This document shows, in pieces, positions 24,570-36,300 of a stretch of DNA of 64,000 nt; position 1 is the stretch's first letter, and every line of letters starts with the position of its first letter. Under the pieces are notes generated by a model that was not told the DNA's origin, did no database searches, and saw only the letters and a program-made list of their open reading frames with translations. The position numbers and the translations under genes are program-made. Origin of the DNA: Stictocephala bisonia (Eukaryota > Arthropoda > Insecta > Hemiptera > Membracidae); contig JAQJVL010000612.1 of NCBI GenBank assembly GCA_035578905.1, forward strand, positions 186,001 to 250,000, written 5' to 3'.

Positions 24570-25508
24570 TACTTTTCATCTTGGAACAATAAAGAGCATT
24601 CAAAATCTTTACGATCCAGCCAATTAACAGTCATTCCAAGGAAGGGTGCGAGAATTGTTTTCAAAAATTTTAAAATTGTTGTAAACTAACTATATTGAAA
24701 ATAATCCATAAATCTACTGTACTAAGATTTAATATAGATCTTAATGTATTCCTTGAAGATTCCTTCATTTTTTCACAAGATACTTCAAGATTGACCAATA
24801 ACTACTTCCTGATTACAGGATTGGTGATGCCAACCACTTTTAGCTATTCCTGAAAGCCAGAATTTTCAACAACTGTAAGTGGATCTCCAATTTCAACAAT
24901 TAATCTTGACATGGCTCCTTCTTTTATCAAGGCATGTAAAATGTTAAATGTATTTTACAATGAACAAATATAACATTTTTATAAATAAATAAATTTATAA
25001 CAAACTTCATACAATAAAAAAATACTCGAAATGCAATGACATCAATTAAAAAACACTAAAACGCTAGTTATTAAAAACACTAGTATTCCCACACAGTTAA
25101 TGTCTCAAGACTCTTGCAAATTACATAGAATTTTAAAAAAACATTATATTTGATAGTCTGTAAGAAAAAATTTCCTTGTAGTTATAAAATTTTTGAACCA
25201 TACACTTTCTTTCCACCTAAAAGAATGTTTATTCACAAACAAGTTTTAAATATATATTATCAATGCAGACATTTTGTACCACAAGAAACTCGGCTTTTTC
25301 CAAAAATTGGAAAGTTTGTTTTATAATAAATACTTTTAAAAATATCTTTGTTTTGTTTAGGACAGGAAAACAGGCTTACCTTTTTTTTTTTAATTCCTTC
25401 GGCAAGTCCTGTGAGTGTTCCATTAACCTTCTTCTACGATGGACTGAAGATAAGTCTAGTGGCTTGAAATATTTCCAAAATTGTTTTACATTTTTTGTGT
25501 GCATTAAT
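24570..25508 (-). pseudogene. Decayed hAT transposase (BED/ZBED type)
   Basis: Minus-strand fragments appear in transposase order. At 25508-25380: KNVKQFWKYFKPLDLSSVH and LMEHSQDLPKEL, resembling a BED finger with its cysteines lost, between a good acceptor-like and a good donor-like site. Near 24940-24850: ALIKEGAMSRLIVEIGDPLT then VVENSGFQE, the A-x-PxxxVE-xGF block of ZBED/hAT proteins. Near 24645-24600: FLGMTVNWLD. Stops and gaps separate them. The BED assignment is tentative; a real exon of an unknown gene at 25380-25508 is an alternative. Confidence 0.4.
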
Positions 25509-26527
25509 CTGAAAGAACTCACCAAAGGAATTTTCTCCAGGAACTTGCCCTATTTTGAAAAACTAATTTTTCAAAATTTGTTATAAATTTTTTTTAATTT
25601 AACAAAACTGTCAATGCTGTTGTTTTCACAATAATCATTATTTTTACCCATACAAAAACTTGTTCACGTACATAATCAAACAAACGCCTAAATTAACATG
25701 TTTTAATGTTCTTTTTAAATCAAGCTCCTATCTTCCATTATTGCCTGCCAACCGTCCCTTCAACAAAGAAATACATAAGTTGAATTTGCTGGTTAATTGT
25801 AATCTGAAATTCACCACAGATTTCATGTTCAGTTTCAAATCCATGTCAAAATAAAGAAAATTACACGTTTTCTGAAGAATAAAAACTATCTAGTTTTAAT
25901 ATACAGCCAAATTTTTACCCATTTCAGAAAAACTGTTATATTCATTATTCATTACTAAGACACCGATCATATGGGGGAATGATTTTCTTTGATGAAGTAA
26001 GTGTTTATATGAATACCCAAAATTAATAAACTTGAATTATATCTAAATTCCATTTTGTTTTATCAAATCAATTGTATTAAATGTGATAAATTAAGTTTGC
26101 AGTATATCAAATAAAGGAAGAGCACAATCATGAACGGAAAAGTAAGAAATATAATAATTGTTCTGGCAAAATGTATCCTTTGATAAAAATCATTATTTTG
26201 ATTTGATAGACGTAAAAGTTCTAAATAAAGATCTGAACTATTTTGAATGTAATATTTAGGAAATAATTCATATTTTGAAAAATAAATAAATGTTTTGTTA
26301 ATAATAAGTTTGGGCTGTAATCTAAATATGTAAAATCCAAAAATGATGTTCTCATTCATCACAAACTGGTTTTCATAGTGATAAAGGTAATTTATAGAAA
26401 CTCTAACATGATTGCACTACTTTGCATACCTTTAATATAGTGGTAGTGATCCATACAGGTAAGGAGGTATAGTGGTCGTTGAATAGTAGATAGATCTGCC
26501 CACCCATACACTTACAGTGCTATTGTA
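25509..26527. other. AT-rich, one lone minisatellite unit
   Basis: No gene recognised. At about 26495-26525, CCCACCCATACACTTACAGT and GCTATTG form a single copy of the 36-bp unit found at 9184-9928. A short SINE A tail-like piece (AAGACACCGATCAT) lies near 25957. Confidence 0.4.
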
Positions 26528-27856
26528 CGAAGGTCATTTTTAAGTAAAAACCGTTTTCAAATAGCATAAGAGAAACTTTATTTATGGATATAAATGATAT
26601 CACAAACTAAAATATGAACATTTTTTCACTTTTCTATATAGTTACCATTAACATCGACACATTTTTGAAGTCGTGGTACCAGCTTTTGGATCCCATCATG
26701 AAAGAACTCTCCCACCTGACTGTTAAGCCAGTTTGTAACTGATTCTTTTAACATGTCATCATTTTCCAAGCGCTTTCCACCAAGAAATTCCTTAAGTTTA
26801 GGAAAAAGATGAAAATCCGATGGTGCTAAGTCAGGACTGTATGGTGGATGATCCAGTATTTCCCAACGAAACTTGTCCAGTTGTATCTGTGTCCTTGCCG
26901 CAACGTGAGGCCGAGCGTTGTCGTGAAGCAGAATGACGCCGCTAGAGAGCAGGCCCCACCGGCGGTTTTGAGTAGCGCGCCTAAGCTTCAATAATGTTTT
27001 GCAATATCTTTCAGCATTTATTGTCATTCCTCGTAGCAGAAAGTCTATAAAAAGGCAGAAGAATACCCTTTCAGTCCCAATAAACCGTGGCCATGATTTT
27101 TCTTGTTGAAGGTTCTTGCTTGAATTTTCTTCGTTTCGTCGGGGAGTTTGAATGATGCCATTCACTGGATTGACGTTTCGTCTCAGGAGTATGCAACCCA
27201 CGTTTCATCACCGGTCACAATGTGACTTAAGAACTCATCGCCATCTCTGTGATAGCGCTCCAAAAAGGACAAAGAATATGCCATGCTTTGTGTTCTTGTG
27301 TCAACATTTTTGGCATCCATCTCACACACATTTTTTTGTAATGCAGTTTGTCAGTAACAATGTTGTAAACTACTGATCTTGAAACTTGGGGAAATTTCTG
27401 ACTAAGTTCGTCAATAGTGAAGCGCCGATTTTGGCGAATTTCCTCATCTACTTTTTGTGCCAACTCTTAATTGATGACAGTAGGCCGTCCAGGTCATTCT
27501 TCGTAATGAACACTTGTCCTTCCTTCATTAAAAAGCTAACACCATTTTCGCATATTTCCATCATTCATAACACCCTCACCGTAAACTTCAAGAAGCTGTC
27601 GGTGAATTTCAGCAGGACGAACATTTTTTGCGTTTAAAAACCGAATAACTGAGCGTACTTCAAAGTCGGCATAATTATTGATTGACATTGGGATAAACAA
27701 AGCAGTATAACCACACAACCAGCATCGGCAGAGACATGAAACGTAATGGCGGGGTTGACGGAGACAAGCCAGTCAGTGCTGGCCTTGAATGAACGTCACG
27801 GAACCGAATGGGCGGGCACGATGCACAATCATTTTTTACTTTAACAATGACCCTCA
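26528..27856 (-). mobile_element. mariner transposon, complete ends, inactive transposase
   Basis: 1,329 bp between TA duplications at 26526-26527 and 27857-27858, with imperfect inverted ends of about 28 bp (CGAAGGTCATTTTTAAGTAA versus TGAGGGTCATTGTTAAAGTA). Size, TA target and D,D34D layout are those of mariner (Tc1/mariner superfamily). Confidence 0.92.
26626..27718 (-). pseudogene. mariner transposase, broken
   Basis: Frames 27718-27536, 27463-27227 and 27201-26626 hold the N-terminal helix-turn-helix (IRFLNAKNVRPAEIHRQ), the second DNA-binding half (RFTIDELSQKFPQVSRS) and the catalytic domain. TGDETW (first Asp), HDNARPH (second Asp) and PPYSPDLAPSDFHLFPKL (third Asp, 34-residue spacing) are all visible, as is the C-terminal KCVDVNGNYIEK. 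Nonsense and frameshift changes between the frames make it inactive. It would normally be a single protein of about 345 residues. Confidence 0.9.
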
Positions 27857-27858
27857 TA

Positions 27859-30152
27859 GATAGATTTTCCACTGGTACTTCTGTTTTACAAGACACACAT
27901 GAGAGTTGAGGAACTCACCATGGTTTGTTAGTTAACCAATCAGATTTGAACAACCACTGTTTGCACCTATATTCTATTAAACCTGTGTGCAACCACTATC
28001 CATAGAGAATAACACGCGAAATCCCCACAACACAGAGATGGTAAATAAAATAAAGAACATTTAGAAAGCTCTCCATTAGAGCTTTCAAGGTGAAGCACTG
28101 AAATATGCCATGAAAACAGTAAAACCAATTAACATTTTGTGCATTTGTGAGTATAATTGGGAGCCAAAAAGAACACAACTTGTGATAATATGAGCAGTCA
28201 GTTACAATCTCATGACAAACAGTTGTATCATAAACTTTTGAAAATTTACCAAAAGGTGATATCACTGTAAATCGTCTAATCTCTATCTCTTTTTATTTTC
28301 TTGTTCAATCAACTAAACAAGTCACGTAAGAGGTTATCCACTCCATCTTTCAATTGCTTAACCTCCTGTATCGACCTTTGCAAGTTCATCGTAAATCTGA
28401 TATGACTTATGACTGCCTTAAAATTCCATGCAATAAATATATATTAACAGAACAAACCTGAAAGTGTGCAGATTTATTAATTGTTTTTAAACTTTGTAAA
28501 TTAAACAATAAACAAAAAACTATTCCAAATTTGTATCAGTATAGAAATAATAAACCAGGAAAACTACAGCGTATAATCTCACTACTGACAGTAGCTGTGA
28601 AGGAGTTAAAATCAAATTGCCCTTATTGACTCGGCACGCTTTCTACACGTCAAATTATACATATTTTCATTTTTCCCAAATAAATCAAAACGTCAGTTAC
28701 AACGAATAATATGTCCTATAAAATAAATAGCCATAATTTTCTGCTAGATTACAATTAAAAACATATTTACGTAAATGTTTTAATAACATTAATTGGTTAG
28801 TTGTTATCTGTACTTCATGGTATTTAACACAGTGACAAGAAAGTTAGTTATATTTAGATATTTTCCTTAAATATGTACAAAACTGAATGTTAACATAATA
28901 CACAGTTTTAGGATGACATTCTGAAAATGTGTTAGAATTTTAGTTTTCAATGACTTAAGATATTTTTAAAATATCAGAAGGTAATAAATTAATACCACAG
29001 ACCTTGATTATCTAAGATAATTGAGACCGAGACCACCTTGGATATGAAAAACAAGTTATAATAAGGTTTAGTGTTCTATGGTGAAAATAAGGAAAAGCCA
29101 TGAAAATGTACAAAAGTAGTTTATCATAAGAAAAACATAAAACAAACAAAGTTAAAAACTTAACAGTAAGTAGGAACTTCAGACGTTTTACTACCATAGG
29201 GTTTCTAGCTGTCAGGATTACGTATAAATTTAAACAGTGTCTGAAATAGTAGGGGAGATACTGGAATAATAGGATTTGGTAGTAAAAGACTAAAAATAAT
29301 ATCTATATTAAGCATTATGGCCAGGCAATTCTCCTCAAATATAATCTTCATTGACGATTAGCACAGCAATCCTTCATGTTTTATTATTTCATCCTATCCA
29401 ACTTTGTCCTTCTATGATAGTATTCGCCACTTGGTTTTATAAACCATTCAGCCTGTTTTCCAAACAATATCATATTCATCCCGCCCTCTAACTCAATCTG
29501 CATTATGCACTTGCTGGTGCAGGAAACCATTTGACATTTTGACGGAACAAAATTATTGTATCAATACCATATTTTTTCAATTTTGATTTAAGAGAAGTAA
29601 CTCTCTTTCATTTACCAGTCAAAACAGAGTAATAAAATTATAAACAATAAAATAAATAATGATAAATAACAATAATAACAATATATTACTGTATAGTAAA
29701 ATCATAAAAGACAACACACTAAAACAACAACATTTAGTTCAAGTGCAAAGTCAAATGAGCTGGTGGTGTCAAGTGGCAATGCGTTTGGCTGCGCCAATAA
29801 TTTCTAGATTTGTATTATCGTAAACACAAAACAGATGCACCCCACAGCCCCTTGATCTAGCACTTTGTTTGCCCAGCCAATAGGCACTTGTTTGTAAAAA
29901 ACCTTGCCTTTTACTGTAATTTTCCCATTATTAAGAACTTTATTTTATTTTCTATCTCCTGTGATTAACTCGGATGATTGTCATCTGACCGGGAGTCTAA
30001 TGTAAGTGCTAAATGAGCAAGTTTTAAAATCCAATACTCCATTTAAATAGTTCATTATTACTAGAAGAAATAAAAAGGCGATAAATTAATACATGCCAGT
30101 TGAGCAAGTTTTAATAATTAAAATGTTCACTGTAATTTTGGATGAGAAACGT
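27859..30152. other. Region downstream of Cant1, nothing recognised
   Basis: AT-rich; contains the likely Cant1 3' UTR near its right end. No other gene or repeat recognised. Confidence 0.35.
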
Positions 30153-30365
30153 CTATATAAACTCGATACCCTCATATTTAAGATCTGCCACTTTGGTTTC
30201 TGGAAATAAGATTTTGCCATCGACGTGGAAGGCAGTGATGTAAGTCGCACTACGGCCCTTATTTTCTTCAGACTTGAGAGCGACAATGACCGTGTCACCT
30301 GTCCCAGGCAAAAACTTGAAGCTGGAGAACCCGTGGGTGGGGATGATTTCTCCAACGTAGGTAAC
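30153..30365 (-). CDS. Cant1: Cant1 coding exon 4 with stop
   Basis: The last coding exon begins in phase 0 after TTGTTGAAG with [20 protein letters not shown] and ends [13 protein letters not shown] followed by TAG, the invariant C-terminus of the family. Possible minus-strand polyadenylation signals (AATAAA) lie about 0.2 kb downstream at 29939-29949; this 3' end is a guess. Confidence 0.94.
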   Translation of the reverse strand, partial: VTYVGEIIPTHGFSSFKFLPGTGDTVIVALKSEENKGRSATYITAFHVDGKILFPETKVADLKYEGIEFI

Positions 30366-33300
30366 CTTCAACAAACAGCATTATCGGAATTGAGATTATT
30401 AAGACATGACTGAACTCAAAATCATGATTTTCGCTTTACATGATGTAATTGTTACTAAATGACATATATTACTAGAAGTATACATATTTTTTTTATTTAA
30501 GTATATATAAATCTAATGCAATTATTTTGTAAATACAGTAGGGTCCCGCATATCTGAACCTCAGTAATCCGAAAGTCCGCTTGATAAAAAACACAATTGG
30601 CAGATTTTTTGGATAATTTACAAAATGTTAGTTACTGTAAAAATCACTTTTTATTCCTCCAAAGACCAAAAGATAAGATATTAAATACGGAACAGTAAAT
30701 ATGTACAAAATTTCATTGGTTTTAAAAATGTTTGAAGGTTCTTCTAAGACCATTTGAACAATCTGAATATCATCATAAATCTCATGGCCATTATCATCAG
30801 ATCGCATCTACTCTTCCATGTCAACTAAGACTAATTATGAAGAAATAAGTTCTATACAGTATAACAACAACTAAGTATAACAAAGTAGAATAAGTCAACA
30901 ATTAAAAGCTTAGAGATCACAATTAGTAAACAACAATCTGCGACAAGCAACACATGGTTTAACTAACTGCAGTAATATCAGACTGACAGTGACAGTGAAA
31001 CAGCGTTGTCTAAGGGAGCATAAGAACAACAGAAATATATTTGTAACTTCTCTTAGCTGCCTTCTGAATGAGAGCAAGCAGTTCCGCGTGTGAGCACATT
31101 GAGATATATTAGTACAATACTATAGTACATACTGCAATACAGCAATATACATTTAGATTTAAATTTAATTGATTCTTCTTTTAGATTATTTAAATTCTCC
31201 TTCTTTTCATGGTGATAGTTGATGTCATGACAGTAACTATCAAAACAACTATCGCCGTGTAAACAGTTTGAAAGTCGCTATCGTACTATCGCGAGAGCAC
31301 TCTCGCACTATCTCGGCTGACTAGATAATGTGGAGTTCTCTTGTGATAGTAGAGGAACTATCAGGCCTACTCTTGCTGTGAATACTGCAAATATCTTTTG
31401 TATGATAGCTAACTTGACTCGTAGTCTTTTTGGATTGTGAGCTATCACTATCGACACATCATGTAGACGCTACTCTCGAACATCCTAATTATCGAGGCGA
31501 ATGAGGCGAATCGAGAACACTATCACGAGCGTACTATTGCCATGAAAAGGAGGCTTTACTGTCCATACATCCTTACTGAATTGAACATTGCAGTATTGTT
31601 CTCAATTTTATGTATGATTTACATTATTTTTACTACTATTACGAGAGGTTATTAATCCGAAAAATTTGGTAATCCGAAATATGTTCGGTCACAGTCATTT
31701 CGGATTACCAAGACTCCAATGTATAACCAATGCCAACTATCGTTACTTGTTTAGAAGGCTGGTTTTATTCTAGTTGTTTATTATAATAATTTTGTAATAT
31801 TTTGATGTAATTAATATCTATTATTATTATTGTTGTTGTTGTTGTTGTTGTTGTTATAATATACATGTTAATAAATAGCCTTCATTTCAGAACAGATTAT
31901 AAATAATGCAAATTAATTTTCTTAGAAAGCACTTTGTTATTATATATAACTCTTACGTATTTTAAGAGCCACAATTTTATTCACCAGCTGTCTACTGGTA
32001 TAGTTGTGAATGAGTTTAGACATTGATTTTATACACAAATAGATTTCCCATCCAATGTTAAAATTTGAGTCTCAAAATATCAGCTGTTTTTGTGGTTCAT
32101 TGTGGAGCGCTAGTAGACCCATGTAAATGTAATGCAGTTTAAACCAGTTGTGGTTGCAGGCCACACAAACTAACAAAATTACTGCCACATATATTCCTAT
32201 TAGATGGTTTATCTATTGTAGGTTTATATAATCAATGGTTCAGATGACTTTATTCATTGTTATTAAGATTAATTCATTCTGACAAAATTCCCATTAATAA
32301 TAGACTAATTGCTACGACAAGTAAGAGTATTGATCTATTATACACCCAAACCAATCAGTATAGGTCTGATTTGTCAGCTGACTGACACAGATCTATCCAC
32401 TGACTCTAGTCGCTACCCAGCATGGACACTTCTTACGTCTCCAGCGGTTTTCACGCTGATGGCAACTATTAAGAGGCCGCCATGTTGGTATTAAGAGGAC
32501 TGAGACCAAAACTTTTGCTTACAATCTCCACAACACTTAGACCCTAAATAGTAGTGTTACAGCTCTATGCAAAACAGGGTAGTTTTTTCTGGCTTAGTAC
32601 TTTTTCATGGCTTGCAACAAAAGATATAAAGTGCTATAGATTAACACCTATAAGTACACATAGGTCAATTTGACCGACGGGTATTTTTACACTCTAATAT
32701 TGGCACAACTGGTTGGCTGAGGTGCCTACCATGCTCAATACCTTCCCCCTCTACTCATCCCTACCGACAGGCAGAATATCGATTAGTTTCGCCCAGAGCG
32801 TTGTTCAGTACGGACTTGTTGTTGTTTGGTCGGCCGGTCAAATATACAGAGTGTGTTCTTTAGTGTCATTTTGCCGTCGGTCAATATGACCGTATGTGTT
32901 CCTTCACGTAGATTGTAACAAATATATGTACATTCTTAGTGGTGATATTTTATTGTTTCTTAGTTATATTCCTTGTTTTCAATTGTTTATATTGTATATA
33001 TATAGTTAGGCAAGTTTTATCGTTTTTTTGTTCACTTTTTCAAACAAAATGAAACGTGCTAGTGGCAGAAGAACTTTGACAGCGGAAGATCCAGGCTTTG
33101 GAGACAGAGTACGTCAGCTTTTAGAAGAGGAAGTGGACGATCCAGATGAACCAGATGATGTTTATTCGGAAGTGGATGACTCTGACGCTGACCCAGATTT
33201 TGTTATGAATGAAAGTGATGCAGATTCAAGTGATTCAAGTTCAGAAGATGAGGCAATTTTAGAAGACGGCGATGATGATGTTGTTATGGTAAATGCAGTT

Positions 33301-36300
33301 GCTGAAGGTGTTCCGATGCCTACACATTTTTTGGAAAGAATGAGAAAAAAGAACAAGGGCCTCCAAATGCTTGGTCAAGCAAGCCTCCTACTCGAAATGT
33401 AAGGACTCCAGGGCGAAATATTATAAGGGGTCTATTACCAGGGATAAAAGGGCCTGCACGAGTCTTAGGAAATTAATCTACCAAAGCAGACGCTTGGAAA
33501 TTGTTTTTTGATGACCAGATTATTTCCAAAATAGTAACTAACACTAACGTGAAACTAGCTTCTATTCGAGAGAAAATCCCCCCTGGACAAAGCAAATCGA
33601 ATTATAGGATGCTCTTATTGGTATGCTACTCTTAGCATCAATACTAAAATCGAACGACGAAAACATGGAATCACTGTTCGCAAAAGATGAATTTAGTCGA
33701 CCGATCTTCCGAGCAACTATGTCGCTAAATCGCTATAAAGTTCTTGTGACAACCCTGAGATTTGACGACTCAAACACGTGATGAGAGAAAGAAAGATAAC
33801 AAAGCAGCAGCAATCTCGGAGATTTTTTACAAAATCATCAGCAATAGTCAAGCCAATTATTGTCCTTCCGCTTATGTCACAATTGATGAGATGCTGATCC
33901 CTTTTCGTGGACGTTGCAGTTTCAGGATTTACATGCCTAAAAAACCAAAAAAATACGGCATAAAAGTAATGTGTCTGGCAGACTCGAAGACTTCTTATTT
34001 ATGCGATGCATATATATATATATACAGGAAAAGGAAGCGATGGAGTTGGCCTGACTGAAAACGAAAAGAAATTGAGTGTACCGACACAAGCAGTTGTACG
34101 TCTAAGTAAAACCATTGCAGGATCCAACAGAAATGTCACTGCTGACAATTTTTTCTCTTCGCTGGAGACAGTAGAAGAACTTGGCCAGAGAAAGCTTACC
34201 TACGTCGGCACTATGAAGACAAATAAACTGTGCATACCAGCTGAGTTCCTCCCAAACGTAGAACGACCTGTAGTCTCTGCTCTGTACGGCTTCCGAAACG
34301 AGTTCACACTGCTTTCTTATGTGCCCAAAAAGAACAGATCAGTGTGTCTGATTTCTAGTATGCATAATACAATTGCTACTAATGAAGACAAGAAAAAGCC
34401 GGAAATGATTTGTTGTTACAACAGCACAAAAGCCGGCGTTGACCCCCTAGATATGAGGTGTGCTGTTTTCTCCTCAAGCAGGAAAACAAGAAGATGGCCG
34501 CTGGCTGTTTTTTATAGACTTATCAATGTTGCCAGTGTCAATTGTGTCATTGTATATATGTGCTATACGAAATCCACAAACACAACACGCTTTGCTTTTA
34601 TCAAGAGCCTCGCCATGGAGCTAATATACCCTCATCTTCGCAAGAGGATGAATGAAGTATTGAACCTTCCTATGGACCTGAAGCAAGAAATAAATAAGAT
34701 ACTTGGAAACAACGCACCTCCACAAGTTAACTGCGTGCCTGACGACCAACCACAAAAGAGAAAAACTTGCGAGAAGTGCCCACCAGGTTCAGACAGGAAG
34801 ACGCAACACAAATGCATAAAGTGCAGCCTGGCAATTTGTGGCCAATGCCAAAAAAGAGTATGCAATGACTGTGCAGTGGAATGTATGTAAGAGTAAGTAA
34901 ACTGTGTGACAGTGAGCAAATGTTCGTTTTTTGTGTTAAATTGAACTTTAAATTACTCAGGTATGTTTTTGTATTAAGTCTTATAAGAATCATGACTTTC
35001 CGAAAAAAATATCTTTTTTAAATTTTGATATTTTTTTAAATGTTCAATTTGGTAAAGCAATAATGTTTAATACAAATGTTTGGTTAGTTAAAATATTTGT
35101 TTTCATTTTATTGCCTTACAATCTTTTTTTCAAAGCTAAAGTGGTAAAATACACGTATAGTGCACCACACGGTCAAAATGACCGGATGTGTTCCTTTACG
35201 TTATATTACCTATGTATACTTATAGGTGTTAACAACATTCCACATTTCACAATCATTCAACTTTAAATAAAAGTCACAGAATTTAACAAAAGAGGTGTGC
35301 TAGTCTGAATATTATTACGGCTTTAGATGGATGCCTTTAAAGTCTTTAAACAGTAAAATTCAATTTTGACAAACACTATGCAATGGTGACGACTACTGTC
35401 GGCGCAGAAATTATGTGTACCAGAGTTTGAAAGTTGTTTGCTAAGGAACCAAGAGGCCTACGAAAAATCTAATCACATCATTGTTATGAACTCTACATTA
35501 TGGCATATACATTTTTAAAGTTTATTACAAGCTTTAATAATTTGTATCCTAGTTGGAACAAAAGAGCACAGGAATTTTAACAAGTTTTCACTGTACATCA
35601 CTTTTACACTGTTATTACTAAAAAAACCTAAGAATGTATCGCATTTATATTTTAATACCTGATTGATAAGAAGGTTTTCTATAAGTTTTATCAGTTTTAG
35701 AATTTTAAACTTTCGAGAAAAAAGTTCTTGTCAATCCCCTGAAACATTGTTTGCTCAGCTTCTAGAGGTCGTTTAGTTAATTTCTTGGTCTTGTTATAAT
35801 CCTTATGACATTTATAGTTACGATACATTACTTTCATATGTGTAAGTAAATGCAATGATTTTAAATCGATTTAAATCAATTAAAAACAACTTTAAACTGA
35901 TAAATTTAAATTTATTTATTATTTAAATTTATTAAATTTTATAAAAAATTTAAAAATTCATAATTCATAACGTACAATGAAACGGGGAAGACAATGATGT
36001 GATTTGATTATTCGTAAGCCTCTTAGTTCCTTAGAAAACAACCTTCAAACTCGGATGCACATTATTTCTGTGTCGGTAGTAATGACTGTTACTTGTAAAA
36101 TACTGTAACAAACTGTTATATCTGTCTGCTTATATTATATTTGCTTTTTTCTTGAGGTGGTTTGTGGTTTTTGTGCATTTTTTATGTTTATGTGATAATG
36201 TCTAATCTGGTCAAAAAAGAATAGTAGGAAATATTTGTGTATATTGCCATAATTCTTGGTTATGTTAAGTGAGATATTATGTTGCTTAGAAATTAAAATT

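Noticed and set aside
30225..30413. Plus-strand ORF over Cant1 exon 4
   Set aside because: Shadow of the nucleotidase exon, which carries the family signature on the opposite strand.
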